A stretch of DNA of 46,551 nucleotides, from assembly GCA_002348265.1 (NCBI GenBank), contig DEAT01000022.1, forward strand, positions 26,643-73,193, in the 5' to 3' direction. Below the pieces are notes generated by a model. That model ran no database searches, was not told the DNA's origin, and was given only the letters and a program-made list of their open reading frames with translations. The translations under genes and the position numbers were made by a program. Positions 34,062 through 43,104 of the stretch are shown piece by piece. Position 1 is the stretch's first letter. Each line of letters opens with the position of its first letter. Origin of the DNA: Gemmatimonadales bacterium UBA2975 (GTDB lineage: Bacteria > Gemmatimonadota > Gemmatimonadetes > Longimicrobiales > Gaopeijiaceae).

Positions 34062-35015
34062 ATGAAAATTCAGATCCGGAAGCGAGCCGCTCCTATACTA
34101 TCTCAACGCCGCTGCTCAGGGCTGGTTGGTCTGACCCAAGCTGTATTTTTAGGCCTGACGGTTTCTTTAAGCGCATGTGCAGATACACCGGATGTGCGTT
34201 CATCCTCGGAGTCTTCGTCGGCCGTCGGGCGTACCCCAACGCGTATCGTGAGCCTCGTACCATCCCTCACTGAGTTGGTGATAGCGATTGGGATGGATCA
34301 ACTGCTCGTGGCAAGAACGGATTATGATACGCACCCGAGAGTAGTCGATCTCCCCTCCGTCGGTGGCGGGCTCGACCCGAGTCTTGAGGACCTGATCGAG
34401 CTGAACATCGACATGGTACTAATGCCCGAAAGCAGGGATATGCCTGCTCTAGCGGCACGCTTGAATGATCTTGGGATCTTGACCGTAAGATTCCCAATAG
34501 AGACGGTAGCAGATCTCTACTATTCAATAGAGAAACTTGGTGACCTTTTGGGACAAAAGGATGCCGCGGACGAGCTTGCGACCGAGATTTCCTCAGGACT
34601 GGACCAAGTCTCTATGAGAGTCGCAGGAGAAGCCCGGGTGCGCACCATGTATGTCATCTGGACGGATCCCCCAATGACGACTTCGTCAGGTTCTTACATA
34701 GACGAAGTGATCTCAATCGCTGGTGGCCAGAACGTCTTTTCAGATGCTCCGGTCAAGTGGCCGAGTGTGGGATACGAATCGATAGTGGAAAGGAATCCCT
34801 CGATACTAGTGTGGCCTAGGAGCGAGGGGTCCAAACTGACCATAAACGATATACAGGGGTTGCCCGGATGGCGTGACCTAGATGCTGTGCGAAACGGTCG
34901 CATCATTTTCGTAGACGCTGATCGGTTCAATCGTCCGGGTCCTGAGCTGCCGAATGTCGCGCTGGAGCTCGCACGTGCATTGCATCCGGCTGCGTTCAGG
35001 AAAACTGGTCTATGA
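34062..35015 (+). CDS. btuF: Vitamin B12 ABC transporter, substrate-binding lipoprotein
   Basis: 317 residues from ATG 34062, which has GGAG four nt upstream; ATG 34029/34032 are in frame but closer to the riboswitch stem. The N-terminal segment ends in VSLSAC, a strong lipobox. Class III (helical backbone) binding protein with TRIVSLVPSLTELVIAIGM, VGGGLDPSLEDLIELNIDMVL and the late GWRDLDAVRNGRIIFVDAD. It delivers B12 to BtuCD. The riboswitch in front and the FecCD permease behind support a corrinoid ligand over haem or siderophore. The stop overlaps btuC (ATGA). Confidence 0.9.
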   Translation: MKIQIRKRAAPILSQRRCSGLVGLTQAVFLGLTVSLSACADTPDVRSSSESSSAVGRTPTRIVSLVPSLTELVIAIGMDQLLVARTDYDTHPRVVDLPSVGGGLDPSLEDLIELNIDMVLMPESRDMPALAARLNDLGILTVRFPIETVADLYYSIEKLGDLLGQKDAADELATEISSGLDQVSMRVAGEARVRTMYVIWTDPPMTTSSGSYIDEVISIAGGQNVFSDAPVKWPSVGYESIVERNPSILVWPRSEGSKLTINDIQGLPGWRDLDAVRNGRIIFVDADRFNRPGPELPNVALELARALHPAAFRKTGL

Positions 35016-36007
35016 GTCGTCAAGCGATTCTTCTTCTAGGCCTACTTCTTTTGTTTTTGGGAGTACTGACTCTAGGCCTCGCTCTGGGCGCTGTCCCCAT
35101 TCCAGTATGGGAAGTCCTCTCTGCTCTTACTGGATCATCAGATCCTCAGGTTGAGACCATCGTGTTAGGTCTCAGGCTTCCTAGGGTACTGCTCGCAGCT
35201 GAGGTTGGAGCAGGGCTAGCGGTTGCAGGTGCTGTCTTCCAGGCGCTACTGCGGAACCCATTAGCCGAGCCCTATATCTTAGGTGTCTCGAGTGGAGCGG
35301 CTGTTGGTGCGGTCATGGCGATCATCCTTGGCATGACGGTCAACTCCATGTTTGCCCTTCCTGTCGCGGCGTTCTTGGGTGCGGTGTTGGCGATCGTCTT
35401 AGTGCTTGCGATGGCTCGTGCCGCAGGCAGGGGACTCGATACGCACGTGCTGCTCTTAGCAGGCGTTGTGATCGGAGCATTCTTTAATGCGGTGGTGCTT
35501 CTCCTCGTGACCTTCGCGGATCTTGAGACGTTTCGGGCCGCTATGCTCTGGATCATGGGATCTTTTAGTGGAGCAACATGGGCGAGTGTAACAATGGTAG
35601 CGGTCTGGGTCCTCCCGGCGCTCGCGGTTCTGACTGGATTTGCTCGTCCTCTGAACCTGCTGTCAGTCGGAGAGCAGAGCGCTTTCCACCTCGGTGTTGA
35701 CGTTCGTCAGCTGAAGATTGTCCTGTATGTCGGCACTTCTTTTTTGGTAGGTGTGTGTGTCGCAGGGTCTGGGGCCATTGGCTTTGTTGGGCTCGTAGTG
35801 CCGCACGCGCTCCGCTTGGTTGGAGGAAGTGACCATCGGTGGCTCCTTCCAGCATGCGCGATGACTGGAGGTGGATTTCTTGTCTTTGCGGATACGGTCG
35901 CTCGGACTGTGCTAACTCCCGCTGAACTTCCGGTAGGGGTTGTTACTGCGTTGCTCGGTGTTCCGGTATTCCTGTGGCTTTTAGTCCGCTCGGAGGAGTC
36001 TTTGTGA
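35012..36007 (+). CDS. btuC: Vitamin B12 ABC transporter permease (FecCD family)
   Basis: 331 residues, about nine to ten membrane helices. FecCD-family hallmarks are LGLRLPRVLLAAEVGAGLAVAGAVFQALLRNPLAEPYILGVSSGAAVGA and, near the end, GAIGFVGLVVPHALRLVGGSDHRWLLP (the cytoplasmic loop contacting the ATPase), followed by LPVGVVTALLGVPVFLWLL. Start ATG overlaps the btuF stop, and its stop overlaps GTG of btuD. Metal-siderophore permeases share the fold; the riboswitch decides for B12. Confidence 0.92.
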   Translation: MSRQAILLLGLLLLFLGVLTLGLALGAVPIPVWEVLSALTGSSDPQVETIVLGLRLPRVLLAAEVGAGLAVAGAVFQALLRNPLAEPYILGVSSGAAVGAVMAIILGMTVNSMFALPVAAFLGAVLAIVLVLAMARAAGRGLDTHVLLLAGVVIGAFFNAVVLLLVTFADLETFRAAMLWIMGSFSGATWASVTMVAVWVLPALAVLTGFARPLNLLSVGEQSAFHLGVDVRQLKIVLYVGTSFLVGVCVAGSGAIGFVGLVVPHALRLVGGSDHRWLLPACAMTGGGFLVFADTVARTVLTPAELPVGVVTALLGVPVFLWLLVRSEESL

Positions 36008-36822
36008 GTCTCTTCGAGTTGCGAGATGTTTCGCACTTCTACCGAGGGGTAACCCAGGCAGCGCTGGCCGGTGTGACGCTCGACGTCGAGAGGGGTTCGC
36101 TCCTGGCGCTTCTGGGGCCGAATGGGTCTGGAAAATCTACATTGCTTAGAGTGATGCTCGGGGAATTGGAAGCATCAAGCGGGTCTGTGATGTATGCCGG
36201 TCGGCCAAGTAACGAGCGGAGTCGGCGTGAAGTTGCGAGTGAGATCGCATTTGTGCCGCAGGCAGAGTCTATGGCGTTTCCAATGACGGTTCGCAAACTC
36301 GTCGAGATGGGTCGATATCCACATACGGGCATTCTTGGTCGCATGGGGTCGGCTGATCGAGAGGCTGTAGATCTAGCTATGGAGAGAGCGGGTGTGGCTG
36401 ACCTCGGCGGAAGGAGTATGGGGAACCTCTCAGGAGGCGAGCGTCAGCGGGTCATAATAGCTCGCGCGCTCGCCCAGCAGCCAAAGATTCTCGTGCTAGA
36501 TGAGCCCACCGCGGCACTCGACCTCCACTTCGCAATGGAGACGTTTGAATTGATGAGCGAGCTCACCGAGGAGGGCTCATTTACGGTTGTTGTCGCAACG
36601 CACAACCTAAATCTGGCGGCTCGCTATGCCACGCAACTTATCCTTCTCTGCAGTGGCCGTATTGAGGCGTCTGGCCTACCCAGTGAAGTAATTACGGCTG
36701 AGAATGTTCAGCGGGTTTACCGATGGCCGGTGGTCGTCACGTCGCCAGCTGATTTGGGTCCGAGAAAAGGGGCTCCGCAGGTGACACCGCTTTCACCCGG
36801 CACTGATCATAAGGGCAGTTGA
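36004..36822 (+). CDS. btuD: Vitamin B12 ABC transporter ATPase
   Basis: 272 residues from GTG 36004, in a GTGA overlap with btuC; an in-frame start at 35974 would lie inside btuC. Walker A GPNGSGKST, Q-loop FVPQAESM, signature NLSGGERQRV, Walker B ILVLDEPTAALD and the switch His in VVATHNLN are all present. The chain is slightly longer than E. coli BtuD (~249), with a polar tail. It drives import of B12 by BtuC. The second riboswitch begins about 44 nt after the stop. Confidence 0.94.
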   Translation: MSLFELRDVSHFYRGVTQAALAGVTLDVERGSLLALLGPNGSGKSTLLRVMLGELEASSGSVMYAGRPSNERSRREVASEIAFVPQAESMAFPMTVRKLVEMGRYPHTGILGRMGSADREAVDLAMERAGVADLGGRSMGNLSGGERQRVIIARALAQQPKILVLDEPTAALDLHFAMETFELMSELTEEGSFTVVVATHNLNLAARYATQLILLCSGRIEASGLPSEVITAENVQRVYRWPVVVTSPADLGPRKGAPQVTPLSPGTDHKGS

Positions 36823-36837
36823 CGAGCCAGGTGTTCG

Positions 36838-36864
36838 TTGACAAAATCTGGGCACAATTTAAAG
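36838..36864 (+). promoter_or_regulatory. Candidate promoter for the btuB riboswitch transcript
   Basis: TTGACA at 36838-36843 is a perfect sigma-70 -35 hexamer. The AT-rich TTTAAAG at 36858-36864 is the only -10-like stretch, with a short spacing of 14-15. Position just ahead of the riboswitch P1 is right, but spacing is not ideal. Confidence 0.35.
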
Positions 36865-36866
36865 CG

Positions 36867-37016
36867 GGTGGGTCAAACGGAAGCCGGTGTAAGTCCGGCG
36901 CGGCCCCGCCACTGTGAGAGGTCCGGTAACACGGAACGTCGGCTCTGAATGCCACTGGGGAATGGTCCCTGGGAAGGCGAGTGCGGACGGCCTCGAGCCA
37001 GGAGACCTGACCCACC
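36867..37016 (+). promoter_or_regulatory. Cobalamin riboswitch upstream of btuB
   Basis: Same core as the first riboswitch: GGAAGCCGGTGTAAGTCCGG near 36879, CCCCGCCACTGTGAG, a GCCACTGGGG element near 36950, and the B12 box GAGCCAGGAGACCTG at 36995-37009. P1 is a perfect 8-bp helix, GGTGGGTC (36867-36874) with GACCCACC (37009-37016). The stretch 36823-37148 between btuD and btuB has no gene. After the aptamer it holds TGTCGA/TCGACA and CCCGC/GCGGG hairpins, the latter just before AAAAAGGGAG, so translational control of btuB is likely. Confidence 0.95.
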
Positions 37017-37148
37017 GGCATACCATAACCAGATTCCCGAGGGGGAGGCTGAGGGTTGCGGTTTGTGTCGAGCTTTCGACAGTTCGGTTCACCACGTGCC
37101 TCGTCTTCCTCTCGTCAAACCCGCCAGGGCGGGAAAAAGGGAGATGAT

Positions 37149-39107
37149 ATGAGATACTGCGGATGCTTCTTGGCTCTTTTGGTATTAGTTGCGCCGGCCG
37201 CATCGCAACAGACGGCCCCGATTTACGATCTTGACGGGCTGATTGTCACTGGGGTACCAGAACCTCGGTCCGAATCGTCCATAGGTGGGACCGTGACTGT
37301 CCTCGAAGGACGAGAACTCAGCGAGCGTGGTATAACTCGAGTGGTCGATGCCCTGCGAACAGTGCCTGGTGTCGCCGTCGTAGAAAGCGGATCCTTCGGC
37401 GGTGTGGCTTCACTCTTCCTCAGAGGAGCGGAGAGCGATTACGTCCAGGTCCTGATTGATGGTGTTCAAGTGAACCAGCCAGGGGGTGCTTTTGATTTCT
37501 CCGGATTGACCACACATAACGTGGAGCGCATCGAGGTGCTGCGTGGGCCAGCGAGTGCCCTCTACGGCTCAGATGCGGTTGGTGGCGTGGTCCATATCAT
37601 TACCCGGAGTGGCTCGGGCTCCCCGACTTCGACTGCCTCCATAACGGGAGGGAGCTATGGGGGTCGGTTGTGGTCGCTTGATCTGCGGGGAGGGACAGAG
37701 AGTGTGTCGTACGGGTTTGGCCTTTCAGATAGCGAGACAGATGGCATCCTAGCTTTCAACAATGGATTTCAGAACCGAGAGTTAAGCGGTGTCGTTCGAT
37801 TCTTACCGGATACGCGTTCACGGATTGAGTTGGCGACGCGACTTGGGGGACGTGAGTTCCATTATCCCACCGATGGATCAGGGAATGTAGTGGACCAAAA
37901 CGCGTTCACTTTTGCCGACGAAATCACACTAGGTCTCGACGCCGAACGACAGGTTTCGGAGAGAGTCCGCGTTGACCTTTCGCTTTCATCCTTCGCGTCA
38001 GACGGTGGCACAGACGATGCGATCGACAGCGGAGCCGACACGCTGGGTTTCTATGGCTACACGAGCCTTAACTCTCTTGAGCGGACACGAGTGCGCGTCC
38101 AGTCCCATGTACTTTTTTCTAGCTCGACCTCAGGCACACTTGGCGCTGAGTTGTCTGATCAGAAGCAGCGATCCTTCAGCGAATCCCTGAGTCAGTACGG
38201 GCCTTCGAGTGGTGAGAGCCAAAACACTCGTACTAACAGAGCAGCGTTTCTTCACGTTGCGTCAGGTTTTGAGGCAGTGGATCTCAATGCGGGCGCTCGG
38301 ATCGAAGATAACGAGTTGTTCGGAAGCACCTCCACCTGGCAAGTTGGAGCTTCATGGGGGTATGCTGAAGGTGGCCGCTTCCGTGCCTCGGCGGGTACCG
38401 GTATCAAGGAGCCCACCTTTTTCGAGAACTACGCGACTGGCTTCACAATCGGAAACCCCGACTTAGCACCGGAGCGTTCGTCTTCGTGGGAGGTCGGCTG
38501 GGAGCAGGGCTTATTAAACGAAACTGTGCAGTTTTCTGGGGTGTGGTTTGATCAGGATTTCCAGGACCTGATTCAGTACACATTCTCCCCGCCGAATGCG
38601 GGAGACCCCAACTATTTCAACGTTGCGGAAGCGAGTGCGCGAGGGCTTGAGGCTGGCATGAGTATATCGAGTGGTGCCCTGACGGCAGGCGGTGATTTTA
38701 CCTGGCTTGCTACCGAGGTGATCGACTCGGGTTTCGATTCAGGAGAAGGTGCCACTTTTGTCGAAGGTGAGGCGTTGTTGCGAAGACCTAAGTCTGTGGT
38801 CGGGGCTTCAGTCTCTTACCGGTGGAACACTGGGGCCACATTGAACTCATCGATCCGGAGAGTTGGGGAACGCGAGGACCGTGATTTTGGCTCATATCCA
38901 GCGGCACCAGTAATTCTAGAATCATACACACTGCTTGATGCTAGTGCGGAGATGCCTTTGCTGACTACAGGGAATCGCTCGCGCCTCTCTCTTACCCTGC
39001 GAGCCAGTAACTTGCTCGATGCTGAATATGAACAGGTATCTGGGTTCTCAGCGCCAGGTCGTCAGGTATACCTCGGTGCGAAGGTTGGGTTGGGAGGCGG
39101 TAGCTAG
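37149..39107 (+). CDS. btuB: TonB-dependent vitamin B12 receptor
   Basis: 652 residues from ATG 37149 (AAGGGAG upstream). Signal peptide about 1-20. A TonB-box-like region DGLIVTG is followed by the plug domain (about 40-150: GGTVTVLEGRELSERG, LRTVPGVAVVESGS, VQVLIDGVQVNQPG, VERIEVLRGPASALYGSDAVGGVVHI) and a 22-strand-type barrel with the C-terminal PGRQVYLGAKVGL. The riboswitch and the adjacent btuFCD genes point to cobalamin as ligand. Strand ends such as FFENYATGFTIGNPDLAPERSS are typical of TonB receptors. It may also take other corrinoids. Confidence 0.93.
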   Translation: MRYCGCFLALLVLVAPAASQQTAPIYDLDGLIVTGVPEPRSESSIGGTVTVLEGRELSERGITRVVDALRTVPGVAVVESGSFGGVASLFLRGAESDYVQVLIDGVQVNQPGGAFDFSGLTTHNVERIEVLRGPASALYGSDAVGGVVHIITRSGSGSPTSTASITGGSYGGRLWSLDLRGGTESVSYGFGLSDSETDGILAFNNGFQNRELSGVVRFLPDTRSRIELATRLGGREFHYPTDGSGNVVDQNAFTFADEITLGLDAERQVSERVRVDLSLSSFASDGGTDDAIDSGADTLGFYGYTSLNSLERTRVRVQSHVLFSSSTSGTLGAELSDQKQRSFSESLSQYGPSSGESQNTRTNRAAFLHVASGFEAVDLNAGARIEDNELFGSTSTWQVGASWGYAEGGRFRASAGTGIKEPTFFENYATGFTIGNPDLAPERSSSWEVGWEQGLLNETVQFSGVWFDQDFQDLIQYTFSPPNAGDPNYFNVAEASARGLEAGMSISSGALTAGGDFTWLATEVIDSGFDSGEGATFVEGEALLRRPKSVVGASVSYRWNTGATLNSSIRRVGEREDRDFGSYPAAPVILESYTLLDASAEMPLLTTGNRSRLSLTLRASNLLDAEYEQVSGFSAPGRQVYLGAKVGLGGGS

Positions 39108-39163
39108 AAGTTTCGAGGACGGACGTCTAAGGCTCTGATGGCAGGGTTACAGAGACGTTTGTG

Positions 39164-39194
39164 CGGAGGGTCGGCCGATTCAGCCGGCCCTCTG
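39164..39194 (+). terminator. Terminator hairpin after btuB, overlapping the VWA gene end
   Basis: GAGGGTCGGC (39166-39175) pairs with GCCGGCCCTC (39183-39192), one G-U pair, 7-nt loop; extension gives about 12 bp. TGCTGTTT follows on the plus strand. The VWA stop codon lies in the loop, so it may serve both strands. Confidence 0.6.
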
Positions 39195-40472
39195 CTGTTT
39201 CCTCTTCATGAAGTCCATCATGATGTACTGACCGAGTGTCATTGTGCTCGTGAAGTAAGCCTTGCCACGTGCGATTTCCGAAACCTTCTGAACGAACTGC
39301 ACTAGGTAGGGGTCCTCAGCGAGCATGAAAGTGTTGATCGGGATACCCCCCTTACGGCATGCGGCTACTTCGTCGAAGGTTCGTTTTAGGATGATCGGGT
39401 CGAGGCCTCCAGAGTTCACGTAAACACGACCGTCAGGCAGCGTCATAGCACTAGGCTTTCCATCGGTGATCATGATGATCTGCTTCATGTCTTTCTTCTG
39501 CGTGCTAAGTATCCTGCGTGCTATTTCGAGTCCTTCAGCCGTGTTTGTGTGAAATGGACCGACCTGCGCTTTTGCCAACTGTGAGAGCGGGATTTCCTCA
39601 GCGCGATCTCCGAATGTGACGACACGTAGCGTGTCCCCAGGGAACTGAGTCCGGATCATGTGGGACATTGCTAACGCGACTCTCTTAGCTGGCGCGAATC
39701 GATCCTCGCCATAAAGGACCATCGAGTGGCTTATGTCGAGGAGAAGAACGGTGGCACACGAAGAGCGGAACTCAGACTGGTGCACCATCAGGTCGCTATA
39801 GTCTAAATCTAGTGGGACCTTCAGGCCTTCTCTCTCGATCGCGTTCTTGAGCGTAGCCGGGATGTCTAGGTTCATCGTGTCCCCAAATTCGTAAGGGCGC
39901 GAAGCGGCTTCGGCCTCTATTCCCGTTGCCAGGTGAGGGGTGTCGTGGGAGCCGGCGTTTGATTTTCCGAGGGAACCGAGAAGCCCTTTTAGGGCTCGGT
40001 AGCCGAGGAAGTCGACCCCTTTTTGGGTGAGGTTGAAATTTACTTGCTGTGCGGCCTGCCTTGCCTCGTCTATGTCACCTGCTCCTGTTACGTCGTAGGT
40101 AGCCCCAGGCATCTGGGCTTGGCCGCTTTCGAGGTTTATGTATCCCTCTTCAGTCATGCGCTGCACTAGGTCGTCGAGAAGCTCCGCTATCTTCTGCCGC
40201 ACGGTGTCATCGTTCTCACCTTCTCCGCGCAGTTCCTCAAGCATTTCGGGTGTGAGTTGATCGCTTTCAATCAGCGCGCGAAGAAGGTGGTTTTTGAGGG
40301 AGTCCGTTGAGTCAGTGTCTTCTTCGCCCGACCAGCCCCAGTAGGGGTGATAGTGTGGTCCTCCGGCGAAACCTCCGTCCATCAGAAAGTCTGACAGGTG
40401 TTCGAGCAGAGACTCTAGGTTTAGGGCGTCTAACCACTTGCCCCTGTATTTCGAATAGGTTGTGAAGCGCAT
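39180..40472 (-). CDS. VWA domain protein, partner type of MoxR AAA+ ATPases
   Basis: 430 residues. The first 230 residues are a helical, acidic region with GPHYHPYWGWSG; the C-terminal von Willebrand A domain (about 240-420) has a MIDAS: D246-S248-S250 in LLLDISHSM, the Thr in FHTNTAEGL and the Asp in IMITDGKPS. No signal peptide or membrane segment. Proteins of this kind usually sit beside a Mg-chelatase/MoxR-like ATPase and are thought to act as metal-dependent adaptors. Such an ATPase gene is at 43105-44562, on the same strand but three genes away. The start is 34 nt from the divergent mutY start. Confidence 0.88.
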   Translation of the reverse strand: MRFTTYSKYRGKWLDALNLESLLEHLSDFLMDGGFAGGPHYHPYWGWSGEEDTDSTDSLKNHLLRALIESDQLTPEMLEELRGEGENDDTVRQKIAELLDDLVQRMTEEGYINLESGQAQMPGATYDVTGAGDIDEARQAAQQVNFNLTQKGVDFLGYRALKGLLGSLGKSNAGSHDTPHLATGIEAEAASRPYEFGDTMNLDIPATLKNAIEREGLKVPLDLDYSDLMVHQSEFRSSCATVLLLDISHSMVLYGEDRFAPAKRVALAMSHMIRTQFPGDTLRVVTFGDRAEEIPLSQLAKAQVGPFHTNTAEGLEIARRILSTQKKDMKQIIMITDGKPSAMTLPDGRVYVNSGGLDPIILKRTFDEVAACRKGGIPINTFMLAEDPYLVQFVQKVSEIARGKAYFTSTMTLGQYIMMDFMKRKQQRAG

Positions 40473-40506
40473 GACACCATCCTAGGGGTCTGCATACCTT
40501 GCGGCT

Positions 40507-41565
40507 ATGAAGCCCGACTTTATTTCACCTGCAACTGTAATGCGATTTCACCGAGCTCTGTTGGCTCACTACGATCAGGCTGCTCGCGACCTCCCGTGGA
40601 GGCGCGACAAAGATCCGTACCGGATTCTCGTGTCAGAGTTCATGCTGCAACAGACTAGGGTCGAAACCGTAGTTAGGTATTACGAGCCGTGGCTTGAGCG
40701 GTTCCCATCCCTATTGGCACTCGCTGAAGCTAATGAGGACGAAGTACTCAAGGCATGGGAGGGGCTAGGCTATTATCGACGAGCACGCAACCTTCATCAG
40801 GCGGCGCGTATTATAGTTGAGAGTCACTCAGGCTCAGTGCCTATGGATATGGAAGAACTCCGCGCCCTTCCTGGAGTCGGTGAGTACACGACCGGGGCAG
40901 TAGCCAGTATAGCGTTCGATATCCCAACTCCTGCGGTAGATGGCAATGTGAGACGTGTATTGGCTCGCTTCTTTGATGAAGAGAGGCCGGGTCCAGCCTG
41001 GTTGAGGGGAGTCGCACGAGAAACACTATCAAGAGATCGACCGGGTGACTGGAACCAAGCGCTTATGGAGCTTGGTTCCACCGTTTGTAAGCCGAGGTCT
41101 CCTCGATGTGATCGCTGCCCAGTTTCTAGCTGGTGTGCCGCTTATGCATTGGGGACCGTAGATGAACGACCGGCTTCGCCGAAGCGACGTGAGGTCAAGA
41201 AGAGTGTGGTTACGCTGGCCGTTTTCCATTGCAAGGGCGAAGTGTTTCTGCAGAGACGTCCGGATTCAGGTTTGCTAGCCGGCTTGTGGGCTTTTCCTGA
41301 ATCCGGTCATGAGATTGCGTCAGCCTATGCCGTTCACTTAGGACTCAGACCTATGGGCGAGCACACGGCGCTCCCTCCCGTTGAGCATCGATTCACGCAC
41401 CTGCACGTGCGTTACGAGCCGACGATGCTGGAAGTTGACCGAGATGAAAAAGTCGGGGGTGATGGTGAGCGAGGTCGTTGGGTAGGGCTGGATGATTTAG
41501 AAGACCTCGCGTTGCCTGTCGCACAGCGAAAAGTGTTCGAATCTTGCCTAGAGCATCTGGAGTGA
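40507..41565 (+). CDS. mutY: A/G-specific adenine glycosylase
   Basis: 352 residues. Removes adenine mispaired with 8-oxoguanine. The helix-hairpin-helix is LPGVGEYTTGAV (about 121-132), with catalytic E44 (SEFMLQQTRVETV) and D145 (AVDGNVRRV). The [4Fe-4S] cluster cysteines are C194, C201, C204 and C210 with the canonical 6-2-5 spacing. The C-terminal NUDIX-like domain that recognises 8-oxoG starts near 230 (FLQRRPDSGLLAGLWAFPE). There is no clear ribosome site; it may be leaderless given the short divergent gap. The creatininase gene follows after 7 nt. Confidence 0.95.
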   Translation: MKPDFISPATVMRFHRALLAHYDQAARDLPWRRDKDPYRILVSEFMLQQTRVETVVRYYEPWLERFPSLLALAEANEDEVLKAWEGLGYYRRARNLHQAARIIVESHSGSVPMDMEELRALPGVGEYTTGAVASIAFDIPTPAVDGNVRRVLARFFDEERPGPAWLRGVARETLSRDRPGDWNQALMELGSTVCKPRSPRCDRCPVSSWCAAYALGTVDERPASPKRREVKKSVVTLAVFHCKGEVFLQRRPDSGLLAGLWAFPESGHEIASAYAVHLGLRPMGEHTALPPVEHRFTHLHVRYEPTMLEVDRDEKVGGDGERGRWVGLDDLEDLALPVAQRKVFESCLEHLE

Positions 41566-41572
41566 GCGCAGA

Positions 41573-42277
41573 GTGAATATTGCCGAGATGACGTGGATGC
41601 AGGTCGAAGCGTACCTGAAGACGGATGATCGATGCGTACTTCCTCTTGGAAGCACTGAACAGCACGCATATATAAGCCTAGCCACCGACTCTATATTGTC
41701 GGAGCGTCTGGCGCTCGAAGCCGCGGAGCCCTTTGGAATTCCAGTATTTCCAGTTTTAGCGTATGGTAGGACTCCGTATTTCATGGGATATCCGGGTACA
41801 GTCACTGTTTCACCCGATACCTATGAATCTCTTCTCAAGGACATTCTAGAAAGCATTCGAACACATGGGTTCCGCCGGATTTTTATCTTGAATGGTCACG
41901 GCGGTAACAGCCCTGCTTGTCCAGCTGTGCAGGAGTGGTCCTCTCGGCACAGCGGAGTGGAGATTCTATGGCACAACTGGTGGAAGTCTTCGGAGGTGAG
42001 GGGGGCGATTGATATGATAGACCCTCACGCATCGCACGCGTCATGGATGGAGACATTTCCGTGGACTCGCGTGGAGGGCGTGGCTGTTCCACAGGAGCAT
42101 AAGGGGGCGGTAGAGTTACCGAATCGAGACGATATAACACATAAGCGTTTCAGGGAGATTGTCGGCGATGGCTCGTTCGGCGGCTGGTACGAGCGTTCGG
42201 ACGAAGAGATGAAGACTATCTGGTCGATAGCGGTAGATGAGTCAAGGACGAAGCTCGAATCGGGATGGGCCTCATAA
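41573..42277 (+). CDS. Creatininase family metal-dependent hydrolase
   Basis: 234 residues, GTG start 41573. Family hallmarks are the metal motif LPLGSTEQHAYISLATDS (E, H and D ligands) and ILNGHGGNSP (His ligand), with GTVTVSPDTYESLL between. The second His common in creatininase (EQHGPHLP) is replaced by the AYIS form, a variant seen in relatives of MftE. Family members hydrolyse cyclic amides, formamides or peptides, so true creatininase activity should not be assumed. It lies between mutY and an SDR gene on one probable transcript. Confidence 0.85.
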   Translation: MNIAEMTWMQVEAYLKTDDRCVLPLGSTEQHAYISLATDSILSERLALEAAEPFGIPVFPVLAYGRTPYFMGYPGTVTVSPDTYESLLKDILESIRTHGFRRIFILNGHGGNSPACPAVQEWSSRHSGVEILWHNWWKSSEVRGAIDMIDPHASHASWMETFPWTRVEGVAVPQEHKGAVELPNRDDITHKRFREIVGDGSFGGWYERSDEEMKTIWSIAVDESRTKLESGWAS

Positions 42278-42299
42278 ACTTCTCCAAGGTGCTCCGTTT

Positions 42300-43058
42300 A
42301 TGAAGATTGAGTTCAGTGGTCAGACGGTTCTGGTAACCGGGGCCGCGAGTGGGTTCGGGTTGGAGATTGCTGCTGCGTTCTCTGAGAGGGGTGCGACGGT
42401 GTACGCGTGCGATCTCGCAGAGGAAACGCTCGAAGAAACGCAAAAACAAATAGGCGGATCTGGTAAGTCTTCGGTTGTCGACGTAACCAGTCGCGATGAA
42501 GTAGAGAAATGGGTTCAAGAAGCGTGGTCAGATACTGGGCGCATCGATGTGGTTGTGAACAATGCCGGTGGCGTGCTGGGACAGGTAGGAAAGCCAGTCG
42601 AAGTGGTTTCAGTTTCGGAATGGGAAGCGATTGTAGCAGTTAATCAGAACGCGGTATTTTGGACATCTCAGGCAGTTGCTCCTGCGATGAAAGAGGCCCG
42701 GAGTGGAAGAATTATCAACATCTCCAGTGGAGCGGGTCTGGGGATTAGCAAGACTGGGATTCAGGCTTATGCATCTGCAAAGGCCGGGCAGATTGGACTC
42801 ACTCGCCAGTTAGCGCATGAGCTCGGGCCGTGGGGAATTACGGTCAACAGCGTGGCGCCGGGCTTTGTGCTTTCGAATTCGGCGACTGAACGCCAGTGGG
42901 AGGCTCTTGGCTCAGACGGACAGCAAAAGTTGCTTGACGAGATTGCTTTGAAGCACCTTGGGAACCCCTCCGACATAGCTTACACAGTGCTTTTTTTAGC
43001 CTCCGAGCAAGCCAGTTGGATCTCGGGGATTGTATTGCCAGTGGACGGAGGCAAGTAA
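42300..43058 (+). CDS. Short-chain dehydrogenase/reductase
   Basis: 252 residues from ATG 42300; the frame is open upstream inside the creatininase gene. Classical SDR: NAD(P) motif TGAASGFG (13-20), DVT after VVD, NNAGG, catalytic Ser in NISSGAG, Tyr-x3-Lys in AYASAKAG, and the C-terminal VAPGFV and SGIVLPVDGGK. The acidic residue after the second strand (ACDLAE) favours NAD+ over NADP+. Resembles 3-oxoacyl reductase/sugar dehydrogenase types. Substrate unknown. It converges on the AAA+ ATPase gene with a 46-nt gap. Confidence 0.92.
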   Translation: MKIEFSGQTVLVTGAASGFGLEIAAAFSERGATVYACDLAEETLEETQKQIGGSGKSSVVDVTSRDEVEKWVQEAWSDTGRIDVVVNNAGGVLGQVGKPVEVVSVSEWEAIVAVNQNAVFWTSQAVAPAMKEARSGRIINISSGAGLGISKTGIQAYASAKAGQIGLTRQLAHELGPWGITVNSVAPGFVLSNSATERQWEALGSDGQQKLLDEIALKHLGNPSDIAYTVLFLASEQASWISGIVLPVDGGK

Positions 43059-43104
43059 GTAGACGTTGCGGCTAGCCGGACAAGGCTTGGGGTGGAGAGA
43101 AAGG

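Noticed and set aside
41573..42277. True creatininase or mycofactocin MftE
   Set aside because: The metal motif supports only family membership; no creatine or mycofactocin genes are nearby.
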